NCBI GenBank assembly: GCA_005801425.1
Contig: SYDY01000085.1
Span: 42,284 to 106,283 of the forward strand
Length of the DNA: 64,000 bases
Source: Bdellovibrionales bacterium
GTDB taxonomy: Bacteria > Myxococcota > XYA12-FULL-58-9 > SYDY01
Direction of reading: 5' to 3'
Part shown: one piece after another, positions 45,409 to 54,116 of the stretch
Layout of the letters: each line of letters starts with the position of its first letter
Numbering within the stretch: the first letter of the stretch is position 1
The notes under the pieces: model-generated
Told to the model about the DNA's origin: nothing
The model's database searches: none
Seen by the model: the letters and a program-made list of their open reading frames with translations, nothing else
Program-made: the position numbers and the translations under genes

Positions 45409-46473
45409 TCAAAACGAACATGGCGCATCAGACGCACTTGTTTCCCATGAACCCCAGTTGCTCACGCCTGCACTCATGCATACGTCGGCGCATGAGGTGA
45501 TCCCGCTGGGGAGCACGTCATCGACCCATTGATCTTTCTCGATAATTTCATTGGCAGAAAACAAAATACCGCGTTGATCGTACATAAGTTCGAGCATGTG
45601 CACCACAGGCCCTGCGAGTTCAATGGGGGCTGCCATGTTTTCGCGCCACAAAACACGCAATGTGTACAGGCTCATGCATTGGCTTTGATTTCCGCCTGGT
45701 GGTGTTGTCCATGTGCAGCCTTCGGTAGGGCAATGTTGGACATCGGTGGCGGTACTGCATGTGCTTGAGGGGGTTACTTTACGCATGCGAAATTTATGAC
45801 TGTCGAGAAAAAACGCTTGCCCATAGGGGGGTTCAAGAAAATACTGTAAAAATGTATTGAGGAAGTTTTTTGTAAGTTTCTCATCAATCGATTCCCATCC
45901 ACCCCAGTTTTTGTTGGCAAGTTCGCGTGGATCAAAAAATAACAATTGTTGCAAACCTTTGTCGGGCAAAGGGGGTGATTGGGTGTCGAAGGTGGTTGCA
46001 TAGGGCCGTTCAAATCCGTGCCGCGTGGACGAAGGCATCATCCGTTTGAGCCACAAGGGCTGAAGCAGGGCGTCCACTTCATAGGGTGTTGCATTGGGAT
46101 TGTTTTGATCGCTTGCATCGAGATCTGAGGCGCCCGACGTGCTTGTCGCTTTCACCCGTGCGATGATCAGTGTTTCATTAGCGTCTTTGTACGCGCTGAT
46201 GGACGTGTCTTTGATTTCATCCACGCGCAAGCACAATGCACCACCGGTTTGTGCTTCCCCTTGGGTGGCGCCTTGGGCATCGGAACCTTCACGGCGAAAT
46301 ACGGACTGCAAATTGTACCAAAGTCGCGTGTCTTTTTGCACGGGGGACAATGGACCTAGATCGCCCCCTTGGGGTGTTGGCGGCGGGACATATTCTTGGC
46401 CAAGACCTGTGGATCCTCCACACCCCGCGCAAAACAAAAAAGTCACCCACCCCAAACGTCGCATGATCATCAT
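45409..46473 (-). CDS. Lipoprotein of unknown function
   Basis: A 354-residue lipoprotein with lipobox 'CAGC' (Cys near residue 18) followed by a Gly/Pro-rich linker. The domain contains scattered Trp and four to six Cys, including 'CSTATDVQHCPTEGC'. No family is recognised. The start is ambiguous between three nearby Met codons (residues 1, 2 and 4). It is divergent from the nucleotidase gene, and the shared 113-bp interval holds a degenerate palindromic repeat. Confidence 0.7.
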   Translation of the reverse strand: MMIMRRLGWVTFLFCAGCGGSTGLGQEYVPPPTPQGGDLGPLSPVQKDTRLWYNLQSVFRREGSDAQGATQGEAQTGGALCLRVDEIKDTSISAYKDANETLIIARVKATSTSGASDLDASDQNNPNATPYEVDALLQPLWLKRMMPSSTRHGFERPYATTFDTQSPPLPDKGLQQLLFFDPRELANKNWGGWESIDEKLTKNFLNTFLQYFLEPPYGQAFFLDSHKFRMRKVTPSSTCSTATDVQHCPTEGCTWTTPPGGNQSQCMSLYTLRVLWRENMAAPIELAGPVVHMLELMYDQRGILFSANEIIEKDQWVDDVLPSGITSCADVCMSAGVSNWGSWETSASDAPCSF

Positions 46474-46540
46474 GTCTTTCTTTTCGCTCTTTCTGTGTGT
46501 ATGTCAACAGGCGACATAGGAAGCTCCGCATCTGATGCAC

Positions 46541-46598
46541 CTCTCTCACTTGTGGGGGAGGTTGGCACGAAGTGCCGGGTGGTGGAATGGTGGGGGTG
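46541..46598. repeat. Degenerate CACCTCTC-type repeat overlapping a gene start
   Basis: It resembles the 45340 unit (CACCTCTCTCACTTGTGGG ... GGCACGAAGTGCC). It covers the likely ATG of the nucleotidase-like gene at 46587. Confidence 0.55.
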
Positions 46599-48536
46599 CA
46601 TGTGTATTGGCGACTGGCGTTCATTTTTCTTTTAACAGCCTGCGACTGGTCGGGATCACCCGTCAATTTGCATGGTGTCGACACGCGCCTTACTATTTTG
46701 CATACCGGCGATATTCACTCGCGACTTTTTCCATACGAACTTGATCCCAACGCCGCCGATCAAAGCCTCGGTATGAACGCCGCCAATGCGCCTTTTGGAG
46801 GTGCTGCGCGTTTAGGGGCTTTGATTAGGCGGCAACGTGCCCGTGCCGATCGCGTGTTGCATTTGGATTCGGGCGATTGCTTTCAAGGTGCTCCCGTTTT
46901 TAATCTCAAAAGTGGTGAGGCCGAACTTCGATTTCTTTCAGAAATCGGTCTTGATGCCATGACCATTGGCAATCACGAATTTGACTCAGGCGTCAATAAT
47001 TTGGTGCAACAATTGGGCAAGTGGGCATCGTTTGATGTGCTTGCGGCCAATTTTGTTCAGCCCGATCCGACCGTTGTAGGAAATCATCAACTTGGACAAA
47101 TCGCGCGGGCTTACGCCATTTATAATTTGCGCGGTCTTAAAGTTGCGGTGATTGGTATGGCTAATATTTCGTCGCTTACGTCCATCGGTGAAGGTGGAAA
47201 TTCATTGGGAATTACGCCTCTTGAACAAAACGAAGTGGTGCGAACGCTGGTGAATTATCTGCATCCCATGGTGGATTTGGTGATTGTGTTAACGCATTTG
47301 GGCCTTGTCGAAGATGCCGAATTGGTGCGCGGCTATGAAACGGTGGTTTGGAAAGATCGTCGGCCTAAAAACTGGACGGAAACCATTGAAGATTTGGGCG
47401 ACGGTCGTATCGAAGTCAAAGTTCCTGGGATTGAAAATATTGACCTGATTGTGGGCGGTCACTTGCATACGGTGACCAATCCACCTCAACTCATTGTATC
47501 TCCAAGTGGGCGTGAAACCATTCTGATGCATTCAGGTGCATTTGCCAAATATTTAGGCCGCATTGATCTTGCGCTTCGCGATGACGTGGAGCGTGGCGGA
47601 AAGCGTATTGTAAGCCATAAATATCAAGTATTCCCTGTGGATGAACGCTTGGCAGCCTACGCCGATAGCCGTGTTCTTGAAATGATGGAGCCCTACGCCA
47701 TTGAAATGCATCAAAAATTGGATTTGCGCAGGGTCATCGGTTTTGCGCCCGCGTCGGTTTTGCGTCGAAGTGCCAAAGGCAATGGCGATAGCGCGCTTGG
47801 TAATATGGTGACCGAAGCCATGCGTGCACGCCGCAGGGTCGAAACACAATTTGCGCTGACCAATAGCCTTGGCATTCGTGATAATATTTACGCAGGGCCT
47901 GTCACACTTGAAGACATGTACAATGTCTTTCCATTCGAAAATACAGTGACCGTGATTTATCTCTCAGGCCTCGAAGTCCAAGACATGCTTGATTTTGTGG
48001 CAAGCAAAAGCGCAACGCGTGGATGCGCATCACAGGCAGAAGTGGCAGGGATCCGGTGGACCCTCGATTGTGGGCAAGTTGTTTTGAATCGCGCAAACAA
48101 TGCGGATGCATTTGTTTCGCCTGCCAAAGAGATCACTATTTTGGGTGTGCCATTGCAAGAAAACGAAAGTTACAAAGTTGCTGTGAATGATTATATCGCA
48201 GCGGGTGGTTCTGGATTTAGGATGCTTAAACGCAATACCACAAAATTGAACACAGGTTTATCATTGCGTGATGCATTGATCGATTACATGGGGACGCTTC
48301 CTTTGTGTGGCGACTATGAACAAAAAAATAATATTTGCGGTGCGGATGACACAACCTCGGTCAAGCTATGCAAGGAAATAGGACGTCGCGGACGGATCCC
48401 AGGGGATCCGCATCGAACCGGTCCTTACGCAGAAACACCCTGTATTCTTGCTCTTGAAGACGGACGGACCAAACTGAAAACACAATCAGGTCCAAGCATC
48501 TCGGATGATGATGACCATGACGGAGATGATCTATGA
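46587..48536 (+). CDS. 5'-nucleotidase/UshA-like lipoprotein phosphoesterase
   Basis: A 649-residue enzyme with a lipoprotein signal (lipobox 'LTAC'). The metallophosphoesterase domain shows 'LHTGDIHSR' (D, H), 'LDSGD', 'IGNHEFD' and 'VGGHLHT', the usual dinuclear-metal ligands. A 5'-nucleotidase C-terminal domain follows ('GNMVTEAMR', 'YNVFPFENTVTVIYLSG'). It likely hydrolyses nucleotides or related phosphoesters at the envelope. ATG 46587 was chosen; GTG codons at 46572 and 46602 are alternatives. The next gene overlaps by four bases (ATGA), so they form an operon. Confidence 0.9.
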   Translation: MVGVHVYWRLAFIFLLTACDWSGSPVNLHGVDTRLTILHTGDIHSRLFPYELDPNAADQSLGMNAANAPFGGAARLGALIRRQRARADRVLHLDSGDCFQGAPVFNLKSGEAELRFLSEIGLDAMTIGNHEFDSGVNNLVQQLGKWASFDVLAANFVQPDPTVVGNHQLGQIARAYAIYNLRGLKVAVIGMANISSLTSIGEGGNSLGITPLEQNEVVRTLVNYLHPMVDLVIVLTHLGLVEDAELVRGYETVVWKDRRPKNWTETIEDLGDGRIEVKVPGIENIDLIVGGHLHTVTNPPQLIVSPSGRETILMHSGAFAKYLGRIDLALRDDVERGGKRIVSHKYQVFPVDERLAAYADSRVLEMMEPYAIEMHQKLDLRRVIGFAPASVLRRSAKGNGDSALGNMVTEAMRARRRVETQFALTNSLGIRDNIYAGPVTLEDMYNVFPFENTVTVIYLSGLEVQDMLDFVASKSATRGCASQAEVAGIRWTLDCGQVVLNRANNADAFVSPAKEITILGVPLQENESYKVAVNDYIAAGGSGFRMLKRNTTKLNTGLSLRDALIDYMGTLPLCGDYEQKNNICGADDTTSVKLCKEIGRRGRIPGDPHRTGPYAETPCILALEDGRTKLKTQSGPSISDDDDHDGDDL

Positions 48537-50362
48537 GCCAGGGACCGCAGCTATTTGGGTCGCGGCTATTTGGAGCGCAGGCATCCTGCCTGCGTGGTCT
48601 TTTTCTTCTTATACTTTTTTCATGCAACAATTTTGAAGCACGGCATATTGTGTCCCAGCATGGTCTTTCAAGTTTTCGTGTGCGCATTGACGGTGTGACA
48701 AACAATGCCATTACATCGCAAACGTGCGCTATAGGCGCAGTTCCAGGAACGGCCACGTGTCCTTATCCGTTCCCCACAGAGGCCGATCCTGCATTGATAG
48801 CACTCACTGTGGAGGCTTTGGACGATCAAGGCGTGCGCATGCAAAATTACCAAGGTATGCCAACGCTTGATGTTCGACCGGGTCGTTGGTTGGGAAGCCC
48901 CCCCACGGGATTGCCTGTGCAATTTGTGAATGGTGTTGCAGTTGTTTCTGCAGGCAGCATTGCAAAACTTATTTTCGGTCGTGGTGCGGTACGTGTATGG
49001 GTTGAGGATTGTGGAAGTGGCGCGACGCCCGGAACATTTGCAACAGGCGCAAGTGATCCCATTTGGTTCGATAATCCCACGATTACCGATCTCAATCGTG
49101 TGAGCGAAGACAATGCAACAAGCCCGTTATCACCCCAACCGAACAATGGCTGTGCTATCGGCGGCGATCCGCGCTTTGGTATCGAAGGCAATCATTGGGT
49201 TGGAAAATCCCATGGGGGTTCGGTGGATGCACCTCCAGCGGCCATGGGTGAGTATGTGGTACTCGAAGGATGTTCGCGTGCGTCCTATGATGCGGGGACA
49301 TGCAAAAAAGGTCCGCTTGTGGTGACAGCGATGAGCAAAGACGGCTTCTATGTTTCGGATGTGAACCCAGCGAGCGTTGCGGCTGGTTTTAATCACATGT
49401 ACGTTTTTTCATTTGGCTATGCCAGCGGTATTGATGTGGGCGATATGCTGCTTGAGATCCGCGGAACGCCCGTTGAATTTACGGGGACCACGCAACTTGG
49501 GAATCCTTTATGGGTAAGCGATCCTACACCAAATGCTGGGCACGATTTGCTGCCGAAAATGTGTCGTATCACCGCCTCTGATTTTGATCTCTACAAACAA
49601 GTGGTTGATCAATATGGACGCAATCAAAAAGACACTGCACCTGCATTGGCCATGGAGGCTTGGGAAGGCGCGGTGGTGTGCGTAGATAGCCTTGCGCCCG
49701 GCACAACGCTCAATAATTGTGATACCAATATTTCGGGTTCGGTAGAGCGTATGGGATGCTTTATTTGCAATGGCACCGACCCCGAATGTTTCCCGCAAGC
49801 CCAAGTTCCACCTCTTTGTGAGAGTGGGCAGCCCAAAGTGAATGCGCCTGTGCCACCGTATTGTCGCACCGATGAACTGACGCCGACCTGCTTGGATATC
49901 AGCGCATCCTTGTTGGATGCATGTCATTTGAGTGGGACGTCCGGCGGATCGGAAGTCTCATTTTTTATGCCAGGGAGTATCAGTGAATATTGCTGCGAGC
50001 GTGCGTGTGCCCTTGATCGTGATTGTGTCGAATCCAATGCATATACCCAGTATGGACAGTGGGTTGCCGATTTACGTGGAAGCTATGCGCCATGGCTTCC
50101 AAGTGCCTACAAAGATGTACGTAAAATAGCATTGCTTACCCGCGATGCACGTCCTGATTTCGATGCGTTAAAATTTGCCCAAGAACAAAAAGAAAAACCA
50201 CTTGGTGAGCGCAAAACGTTGCGTGTGATCGGTAATTTGCGTCAAGTGGTGGCATCGCGTCCCAGTTGGCTTGTGGTGTCACGCACCCGCGAAGATATCA
50301 AATCGGGCGTATTGTGCACTGATCTTGATCCATCTATGCCAAGTTGCCTTGTCGCGCCGTGA
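48533..50362 (+). CDS. Large Cys-containing lipoprotein of unknown function
   Basis: A 609-residue lipoprotein translationally coupled to the nucleotidase (ATGA). The signal has lipobox 'LFSC' (Cys near residue 31), but the region before its hydrophobic core (FGAQASCLRGL, residues 13-23) is encoded by a dispersed palindromic repeat. The mature part has many Cys and blocks such as 'VRVWVEDCG' and 'GDMLLEIRGTPVEFTGTTQL', resembling surface lipoproteins of myxobacteria. No enzymatic motif is seen. Because it is cotranscribed, it may work with the nucleotidase. Confidence 0.75.
   Translation: MSQGPQLFGSRLFGAQASCLRGLFLLILFSCNNFEARHIVSQHGLSSFRVRIDGVTNNAITSQTCAIGAVPGTATCPYPFPTEADPALIALTVEALDDQGVRMQNYQGMPTLDVRPGRWLGSPPTGLPVQFVNGVAVVSAGSIAKLIFGRGAVRVWVEDCGSGATPGTFATGASDPIWFDNPTITDLNRVSEDNATSPLSPQPNNGCAIGGDPRFGIEGNHWVGKSHGGSVDAPPAAMGEYVVLEGCSRASYDAGTCKKGPLVVTAMSKDGFYVSDVNPASVAAGFNHMYVFSFGYASGIDVGDMLLEIRGTPVEFTGTTQLGNPLWVSDPTPNAGHDLLPKMCRITASDFDLYKQVVDQYGRNQKDTAPALAMEAWEGAVVCVDSLAPGTTLNNCDTNISGSVERMGCFICNGTDPECFPQAQVPPLCESGQPKVNAPVPPYCRTDELTPTCLDISASLLDACHLSGTSGGSEVSFFMPGSISEYCCERACALDRDCVESNAYTQYGQWVADLRGSYAPWLPSAYKDVRKIALLTRDARPDFDALKFAQEQKEKPLGERKTLRVIGNLRQVVASRPSWLVVSRTREDIKSGVLCTDLDPSMPSCLVAP
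48576..48594. repeat. Palindromic repeat inside a signal-peptide coding region
   Basis: CGCAGGCATCCTGCCTGCG, 8-bp stem with TCC loop; variant of 42786-42802. Read in frame as part of the lipoprotein N-terminus. Confidence 0.8.
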
Positions 50363-50390
50363 TACTGGACACTCAATGTAATGTTCTCAT

Positions 50391-50465
50391 GTAGGGGCGG
50401 TTCGTGAACCGCCCGATAAAACTTTGATTCAAAATCGGCAAGGGCGCTTCGCGAAGCGCCCCTAC
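50391..50465. repeat. 75-bp palindrome doublet, copy C
   Basis: Same two-palindrome layout and length as 9773-9847. It occupies most of the 129-bp gap between the lipoprotein and DUF975-like genes, ending just before the latter's ribosome-binding site. Confidence 0.88.
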
Positions 50466-50491
50466 AATTAGAACAAAAGAGGAGAAATCTC

Positions 50492-51271
50492 ATGGAAAAT
50501 TCTGAACCTACAAGCAACGCCGAACTCATGTCCCGCGCCCGCGCATCTTTAAAAGGAAAATGGGGTTTGGCAATTGCGACCCATGTGGTTGGCACGTTTT
50601 TAAGTTTGGGCCTTCAAAGCATCTCTAAATCGGGATTTGTTATTTCTTGCTTGATTGCAGGCCCCTTAAGTTTGGGCTTTGCGCTGTTTGGGTTATCGCT
50701 ATCGCGCCATGAAGATGCAAAGCTTACCCAAATTTTTCAAGGATTTAAACGCTTTGGCGTTGCATTTGGTGCGTATGTTCTGATTGCCTTGATTGTATTT
50801 CTTTGGGCACTTTTTGGGATTATTATTTTTATCGCAGCTGCGATTGTTGTCGGACTATTTTATTTCGATTTGAGCTCTTTTTCTATGATGACGCATGAAT
50901 TTGAGGGCTATGGTTTTCAAGAATATATCGCCTTGCTGGGGGATGGATCCCAGGGCCTCATGATCATTTCTCTTGGGCTTATTGGGTTTCTTCTCCTTCT
51001 GACCCCTTCGATGATGGTAGCGCTTGGATACTCCCAAACTTTTTTTGTGATTGCCGAAAACAGCAGGATTGATTCTCTGGAAGCACTTCAGGCAAGCAAG
51101 ACGATGATGAAAGGGCACCTATGGCGATATGCCTATTTGGTGAGCCGTTTTATCGGATGGATGATCCTCGGCGTTTTATCACTTGGCATCGGTTTTTTGT
51201 GGATTTTGCCCTACATGAATATTTCGTATGCGCACTTTTATGACGATTTGAAAAATATTCAGACGACGTAG
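50492..51271 (+). CDS. DUF975-like integral membrane protein
   Basis: A 259-residue protein with about five to six hydrophobic segments and a GAGGAG ribosome-binding site. It starts with a polar helix 'ELMSRARASLKGKWGLAI'. The C-terminal block 'ALQASKTMMKGHLWRYAYLVSRFIGWMILGVLSLGIGFLWILPYM' is typical of DUF975 proteins. Molecular function unknown. The gene is framed by two palindrome doublets (50391-50465 and 51323-51397). Confidence 0.85.
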   Translation: MENSEPTSNAELMSRARASLKGKWGLAIATHVVGTFLSLGLQSISKSGFVISCLIAGPLSLGFALFGLSLSRHEDAKLTQIFQGFKRFGVAFGAYVLIALIVFLWALFGIIIFIAAAIVVGLFYFDLSSFSMMTHEFEGYGFQEYIALLGDGSQGLMIISLGLIGFLLLLTPSMMVALGYSQTFFVIAENSRIDSLEALQASKTMMKGHLWRYAYLVSRFIGWMILGVLSLGIGFLWILPYMNISYAHFYDDLKNIQTT

Positions 51272-51322
51272 GGGTGCTCGTCCTTAAATACGTCATCCCT
51301 ACGATCCCATTATTTTTCTGAT

Positions 51323-51441
51323 GTAGGGGCGCTTCGCGAAGCGCCCGTGCGGCCTTTGATTCAAAGTTTTATCGGTCGGTTCACGAACCGCCCCTACAAA
51401 AGAACGCCTGCTCAATTCAAGTTTCTTAGGAAGGCGGGGAT
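51323..51441. repeat. 75-bp palindrome doublet, copy D (inverted), with flank
   Basis: The doublet is 51323-51397, in the opposite orientation to copies A-C. The following 44 bp (to CGGGGAT) match the flank of copy B. It lies in the 180-bp gap between two convergent genes. Confidence 0.87.
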
Positions 51442-51451
51442 CCAGAGGCCT

Positions 51452-52288
51452 TTACCCCATTAGCATTTCGATGATTTCAACATCGTGTGCTTCCAATTGA
51501 AAGTCACAGACCGATAAATCTTGCGCCATGTGATCCGCGGAGGTTGTGCCTGTAAGGGGGATCATGTGGGCTTGCATGGCAAAACGAAAAACGACCTGTG
51601 CAATTGTTTGTTCCATGCGCGATGCGATCGCCTGCACGTGTGGGTGCTGCATGATTTCAGGATTTGCGGTGAGCAGTGAAAATCCTTGATAGATAATGCC
51701 ATTGTCATGACAAAATAATCGTACATCGCGATCCCAGCCCATGGATGCAAAACAGCGATTTTGCACAATTGTAGGTTTGATGTTTGCATGGTCGTAAAGC
51801 TGTTCCAACTGGTCGATGCCCACATTAGATATGCCGAGAAAACGCGTTTTATTTTCCTTGTGCAGTTTTTCCATGGCACGCCATGTTTCCCAATCGGTGT
51901 CGCTCAGACCATAGCGCATGGACGGCCCATGCAAGACATACGAATCAAGATAACTGACACCAAGATGCTCACGTGATTTTTCAAACGACTGTTCAACTTG
52001 TGTGCCAAATGGCGCGTGGGGATCATAGGGAAGGCGATGATCTTGTCCATTCACATAGGTAAATTTGGTTTGAATAAAAACTTCTTCGCGTTGCACGAGG
52101 TTTTCTTCAAAGGCCTGTTTGAGTGCTTCGCCCACACCTGCTTCAACATAATGACGCCGCTGATTTGCTGTATCGATACCGCGAAATCCAGCATTCAGCG
52201 CCATGTGCGTGAGTCGTTTCGTTTCCTGCTCTTTCCATGCGGTGCCGTAAATAAAAGGTGGAATATTCATTGTTTGTAAGTCTTTCAT
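51452..52288 (-). CDS. Aldo/keto reductase family protein
   Basis: A 278-residue NAD(P)H-dependent reductase of the (beta/alpha)8 barrel type. Visible are 'GFRGIDTANQRRHY' (catalytic Asp and Tyr region), 'FIQTKFTY', 'YLDSYVLHGP' (His-Gly-Pro) and 'FLGISNVG'. 'VFRFAMQAHMIPLTGTTSADHM' matches the cofactor phosphate site. The ATG at 52288 was chosen because it overlaps the upstream stop by four bases (ATGA); longer starts lie inside the upstream gene. Substrate unknown. It is cotranscribed with the HI0933-family flavoprotein. Confidence 0.9.
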   Translation of the reverse strand: MKDLQTMNIPPFIYGTAWKEQETKRLTHMALNAGFRGIDTANQRRHYVEAGVGEALKQAFEENLVQREEVFIQTKFTYVNGQDHRLPYDPHAPFGTQVEQSFEKSREHLGVSYLDSYVLHGPSMRYGLSDTDWETWRAMEKLHKENKTRFLGISNVGIDQLEQLYDHANIKPTIVQNRCFASMGWDRDVRLFCHDNGIIYQGFSLLTANPEIMQHPHVQAIASRMEQTIAQVVFRFAMQAHMIPLTGTTSADHMAQDLSVCDFQLEAHDVEIIEMLMG

Positions 52289-53613
52289 GATAACAATTTT
52301 CCAATGGCTGTTCCTGCAACATATCCCGTCGCCCATGCCCATTGAAAATTAAATCCGCCAATGCGGCCTTCGCAATCAAGAATTTCACCGGTCAAAAATA
52401 AACCAGGAACATGGTTGGATGCCATGGTGCGAAAATTGACTTCTTCAAGGGGAACGCCCCCTGCGGTCACTTCGGCATGATTCCATCCTCGGTCACCAGT
52501 AATGGGCAATACCAGCGCAGTGAATGCATGCACCAATTGACGACGATGCTCACGTGTGAGTTGGCCCATCTCTTTCGCCGGATCTATGTTGCAGTATTCT
52601 ATCAGATGCGTCGCCACATTTTTTGGCAAACGCTCTGAAGCACATCGCAGGATGCTGCGTTGAGGATTTCCAGCGGCTTGTTGCAACAACCATTTTTCGA
52701 CTGCGGCAAAATCTTCGCCAGGAAAAAAGTTACAACGTACTTCAGGGGCTTCACCATGGGCGCGTGCAATGATCCAAAACCGACTGGCATCCATGGCCAC
52801 GGGGCCACTGATGCCGGTATGGGTAAAGAGCATTTCACCGGTGCGTTGATCACGCCTGCTTTTTGGGCCGGCGGCTTGGTTGTTGCCTTGGGTTGCACAA
52901 ACCCACGTGGACAATTCAACAGGCAACGAAACACCCGACAAATGCGTATGAAAGAAACCGTTTTGCAGCACCAAGGCAACCAGTGCAGGATAGGTGTTTG
53001 TCACTGTATGGCCGAGTTTTTTGACCATCTCCCATCCCGCGCCATCGCTGCCTGATTTGGGCAATGACTTTCCACCTGTGGCCATCACCATAATTTTGGC
53101 GCGCATGGTTCCATGGCTATGGGTGATCACAAAATCGCCGTCATGTTTGATGTCAATAACACGATGCTGTGTGTAGAGTTGTACACCCAATTCACCCATG
53201 CGCGAGAGCAATGCATTGAGCACTGTTTTGGCATCATCGGTGACAGGAAATAATTTCCCCGTGTCTTCTTCTTTAAGCAAGACACTCATGGATGCAAACC
53301 ATGCGCGTGCATCTTCGATACCAAAAGAACGCAGAATATTGCGCACAAAATGGGATGATCCTTGGAAGTCCGATTCAGAGGCACAAAGATGGGTGACATT
53401 GCATCGGCCACCGCCCGCCACCAATATTTTTGCGCCCACAACGCGGGCACCATCTAAAATACAAATGCGTGGTTTGCGAATGCCCAGTTCCTGGGCCGTT
53501 TGTGCCGTAAAAATCGCGGTGGCCAAACCGGCTGCGCCAGAACCGATAATGACCACATCGGCGGACGAGGGTGCGTGTTGGGAAGCGGGCGACATGCAGG
53601 GTGTATAATCCAT
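52285..53613 (-). CDS. HI0933/BaiN-family NAD(P)/FAD-dependent oxidoreductase
   Basis: A 442-residue flavoprotein. It has the N-terminal dinucleotide motif 'VVIIGSGAAGLATAIF' (residues ~20-35) and the family hallmark 'LVAGGGRCNVTH'. The end block 'GLFLTGEILDCEGRIGGFNFQWAWATGYVAG' is typical of HI0933/YhiN/BaiN proteins, which reduce unsaturated ketones or related substrates. TAAAAT lies eight bases before the ATG at 53613, which suggests a leaderless mRNA. A second ATG six codons in is possible. Its upstream region carries the paired long hairpins. Confidence 0.92.
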   Translation of the reverse strand: MDYTPCMSPASQHAPSSADVVIIGSGAAGLATAIFTAQTAQELGIRKPRICILDGARVVGAKILVAGGGRCNVTHLCASESDFQGSSHFVRNILRSFGIEDARAWFASMSVLLKEEDTGKLFPVTDDAKTVLNALLSRMGELGVQLYTQHRVIDIKHDGDFVITHSHGTMRAKIMVMATGGKSLPKSGSDGAGWEMVKKLGHTVTNTYPALVALVLQNGFFHTHLSGVSLPVELSTWVCATQGNNQAAGPKSRRDQRTGEMLFTHTGISGPVAMDASRFWIIARAHGEAPEVRCNFFPGEDFAAVEKWLLQQAAGNPQRSILRCASERLPKNVATHLIEYCNIDPAKEMGQLTREHRRQLVHAFTALVLPITGDRGWNHAEVTAGGVPLEEVNFRTMASNHVPGLFLTGEILDCEGRIGGFNFQWAWATGYVAGTAIGKLLS

Positions 53614-53621
53614 AAATCATA

Positions 53622-53627
53622 ATTTTA
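53622..53627 (-). promoter_or_regulatory. -10-like TAAAAT, 8 nt before ATG of the flavoprotein
   Basis: Reading leftward from the hairpin region, TAAAAT, eight bases, then ATG at 53613. A close match to the -10 consensus at leaderless spacing. Confidence 0.5.
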
Positions 53628-53648
53628 CCATGCATCCTACTCTTTTTG

Positions 53649-53802
53649 CAGTGTCTCGCCATCCGCGTGCAGGTCCTCGCACGTCCACAAAAGCCACGTG
53701 ACGCGCATGAATTATATACTTGCGATGTTGCTTATTAAACGCGTCACAACGCTTTTGTGTCTTGTGCTCCGGTCCGTTCACACGGCCAGTGGCGAGACAC
53801 TG
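53649..53802. repeat. Long imperfect hairpin element L
   Basis: A 154-bp unit that folds on itself. The outer stem CAGTGTCTCGCCA pairs perfectly with TGGCGAGACACTG, and an inner stem with GTGACGCG and CACAAAAGC pairs with its complement. A 31-nt loop (53708-53738) is at the centre. The stem contains conserved mismatches. It is an inverted near-copy of element R. It lies in the 503-bp gene-free interval 53614-54116, where I see no convincing coding sequence. Confidence 0.85.
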
Positions 53803-53917
53803 TTTGCTGTCATTTCATACGAATCACGTTTGTCAAAACAAAGAAGATTACATCCACAAAGAGGTTTCCCCCGCGATCCAGTGGTATGGCTTGGGCAGTT
53901 TTTCGGCGTGTCCTAAG

Positions 53918-54074
53918 CAATGTTGCCTTGCCACTCGCCGTGTGAACGGACCGGAGCACAAGACACAAAAGCGTTGTGACGCGCTCAAGAAACACACATC
54001 CAAGTCAAAAAGTTATGCGCGTCACGTGGCTTTTGTGGACGTGCGAGGACCTGCACGCGGATGGCAAGGCAATG
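53918..54074. repeat. Long imperfect hairpin element R (inverted copy of L)
   Basis: Its 51-nt and 47-nt stem arms are identical to those of L, but the 31-nt loop differs. The outer stem is TTGCCTTGCCA with TGGCAAGGCAA instead of the L version, so pairing is kept by compensating changes at three positions. It is separated from L by about 115 bp with no recognised content. The remaining 42 bp to the tssC stop show nothing. Confidence 0.85.
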
Positions 54075-54116
54075 ATAACGAGATGCTATAGCTCTGACGC
54101 AGCTACCGGTCCATGG

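Noticed and set aside
53649-54074. Integron attC sites or a retron ncRNA
   Set aside because: The hairpin with variable loop is reminiscent of both, but attC core sites (GTTRRRY/RYYYAAC) are not found at the expected places, and no integrase or reverse transcriptase is in the window.
53698-54091. Open frames of 60-120 codons inside the paired hairpin region
   Set aside because: They arise because the inverted repeats read as the same peptide from both strands (for example TTLLCLVLRSVHTASG). No ribosome-binding site or protein-like composition was seen.
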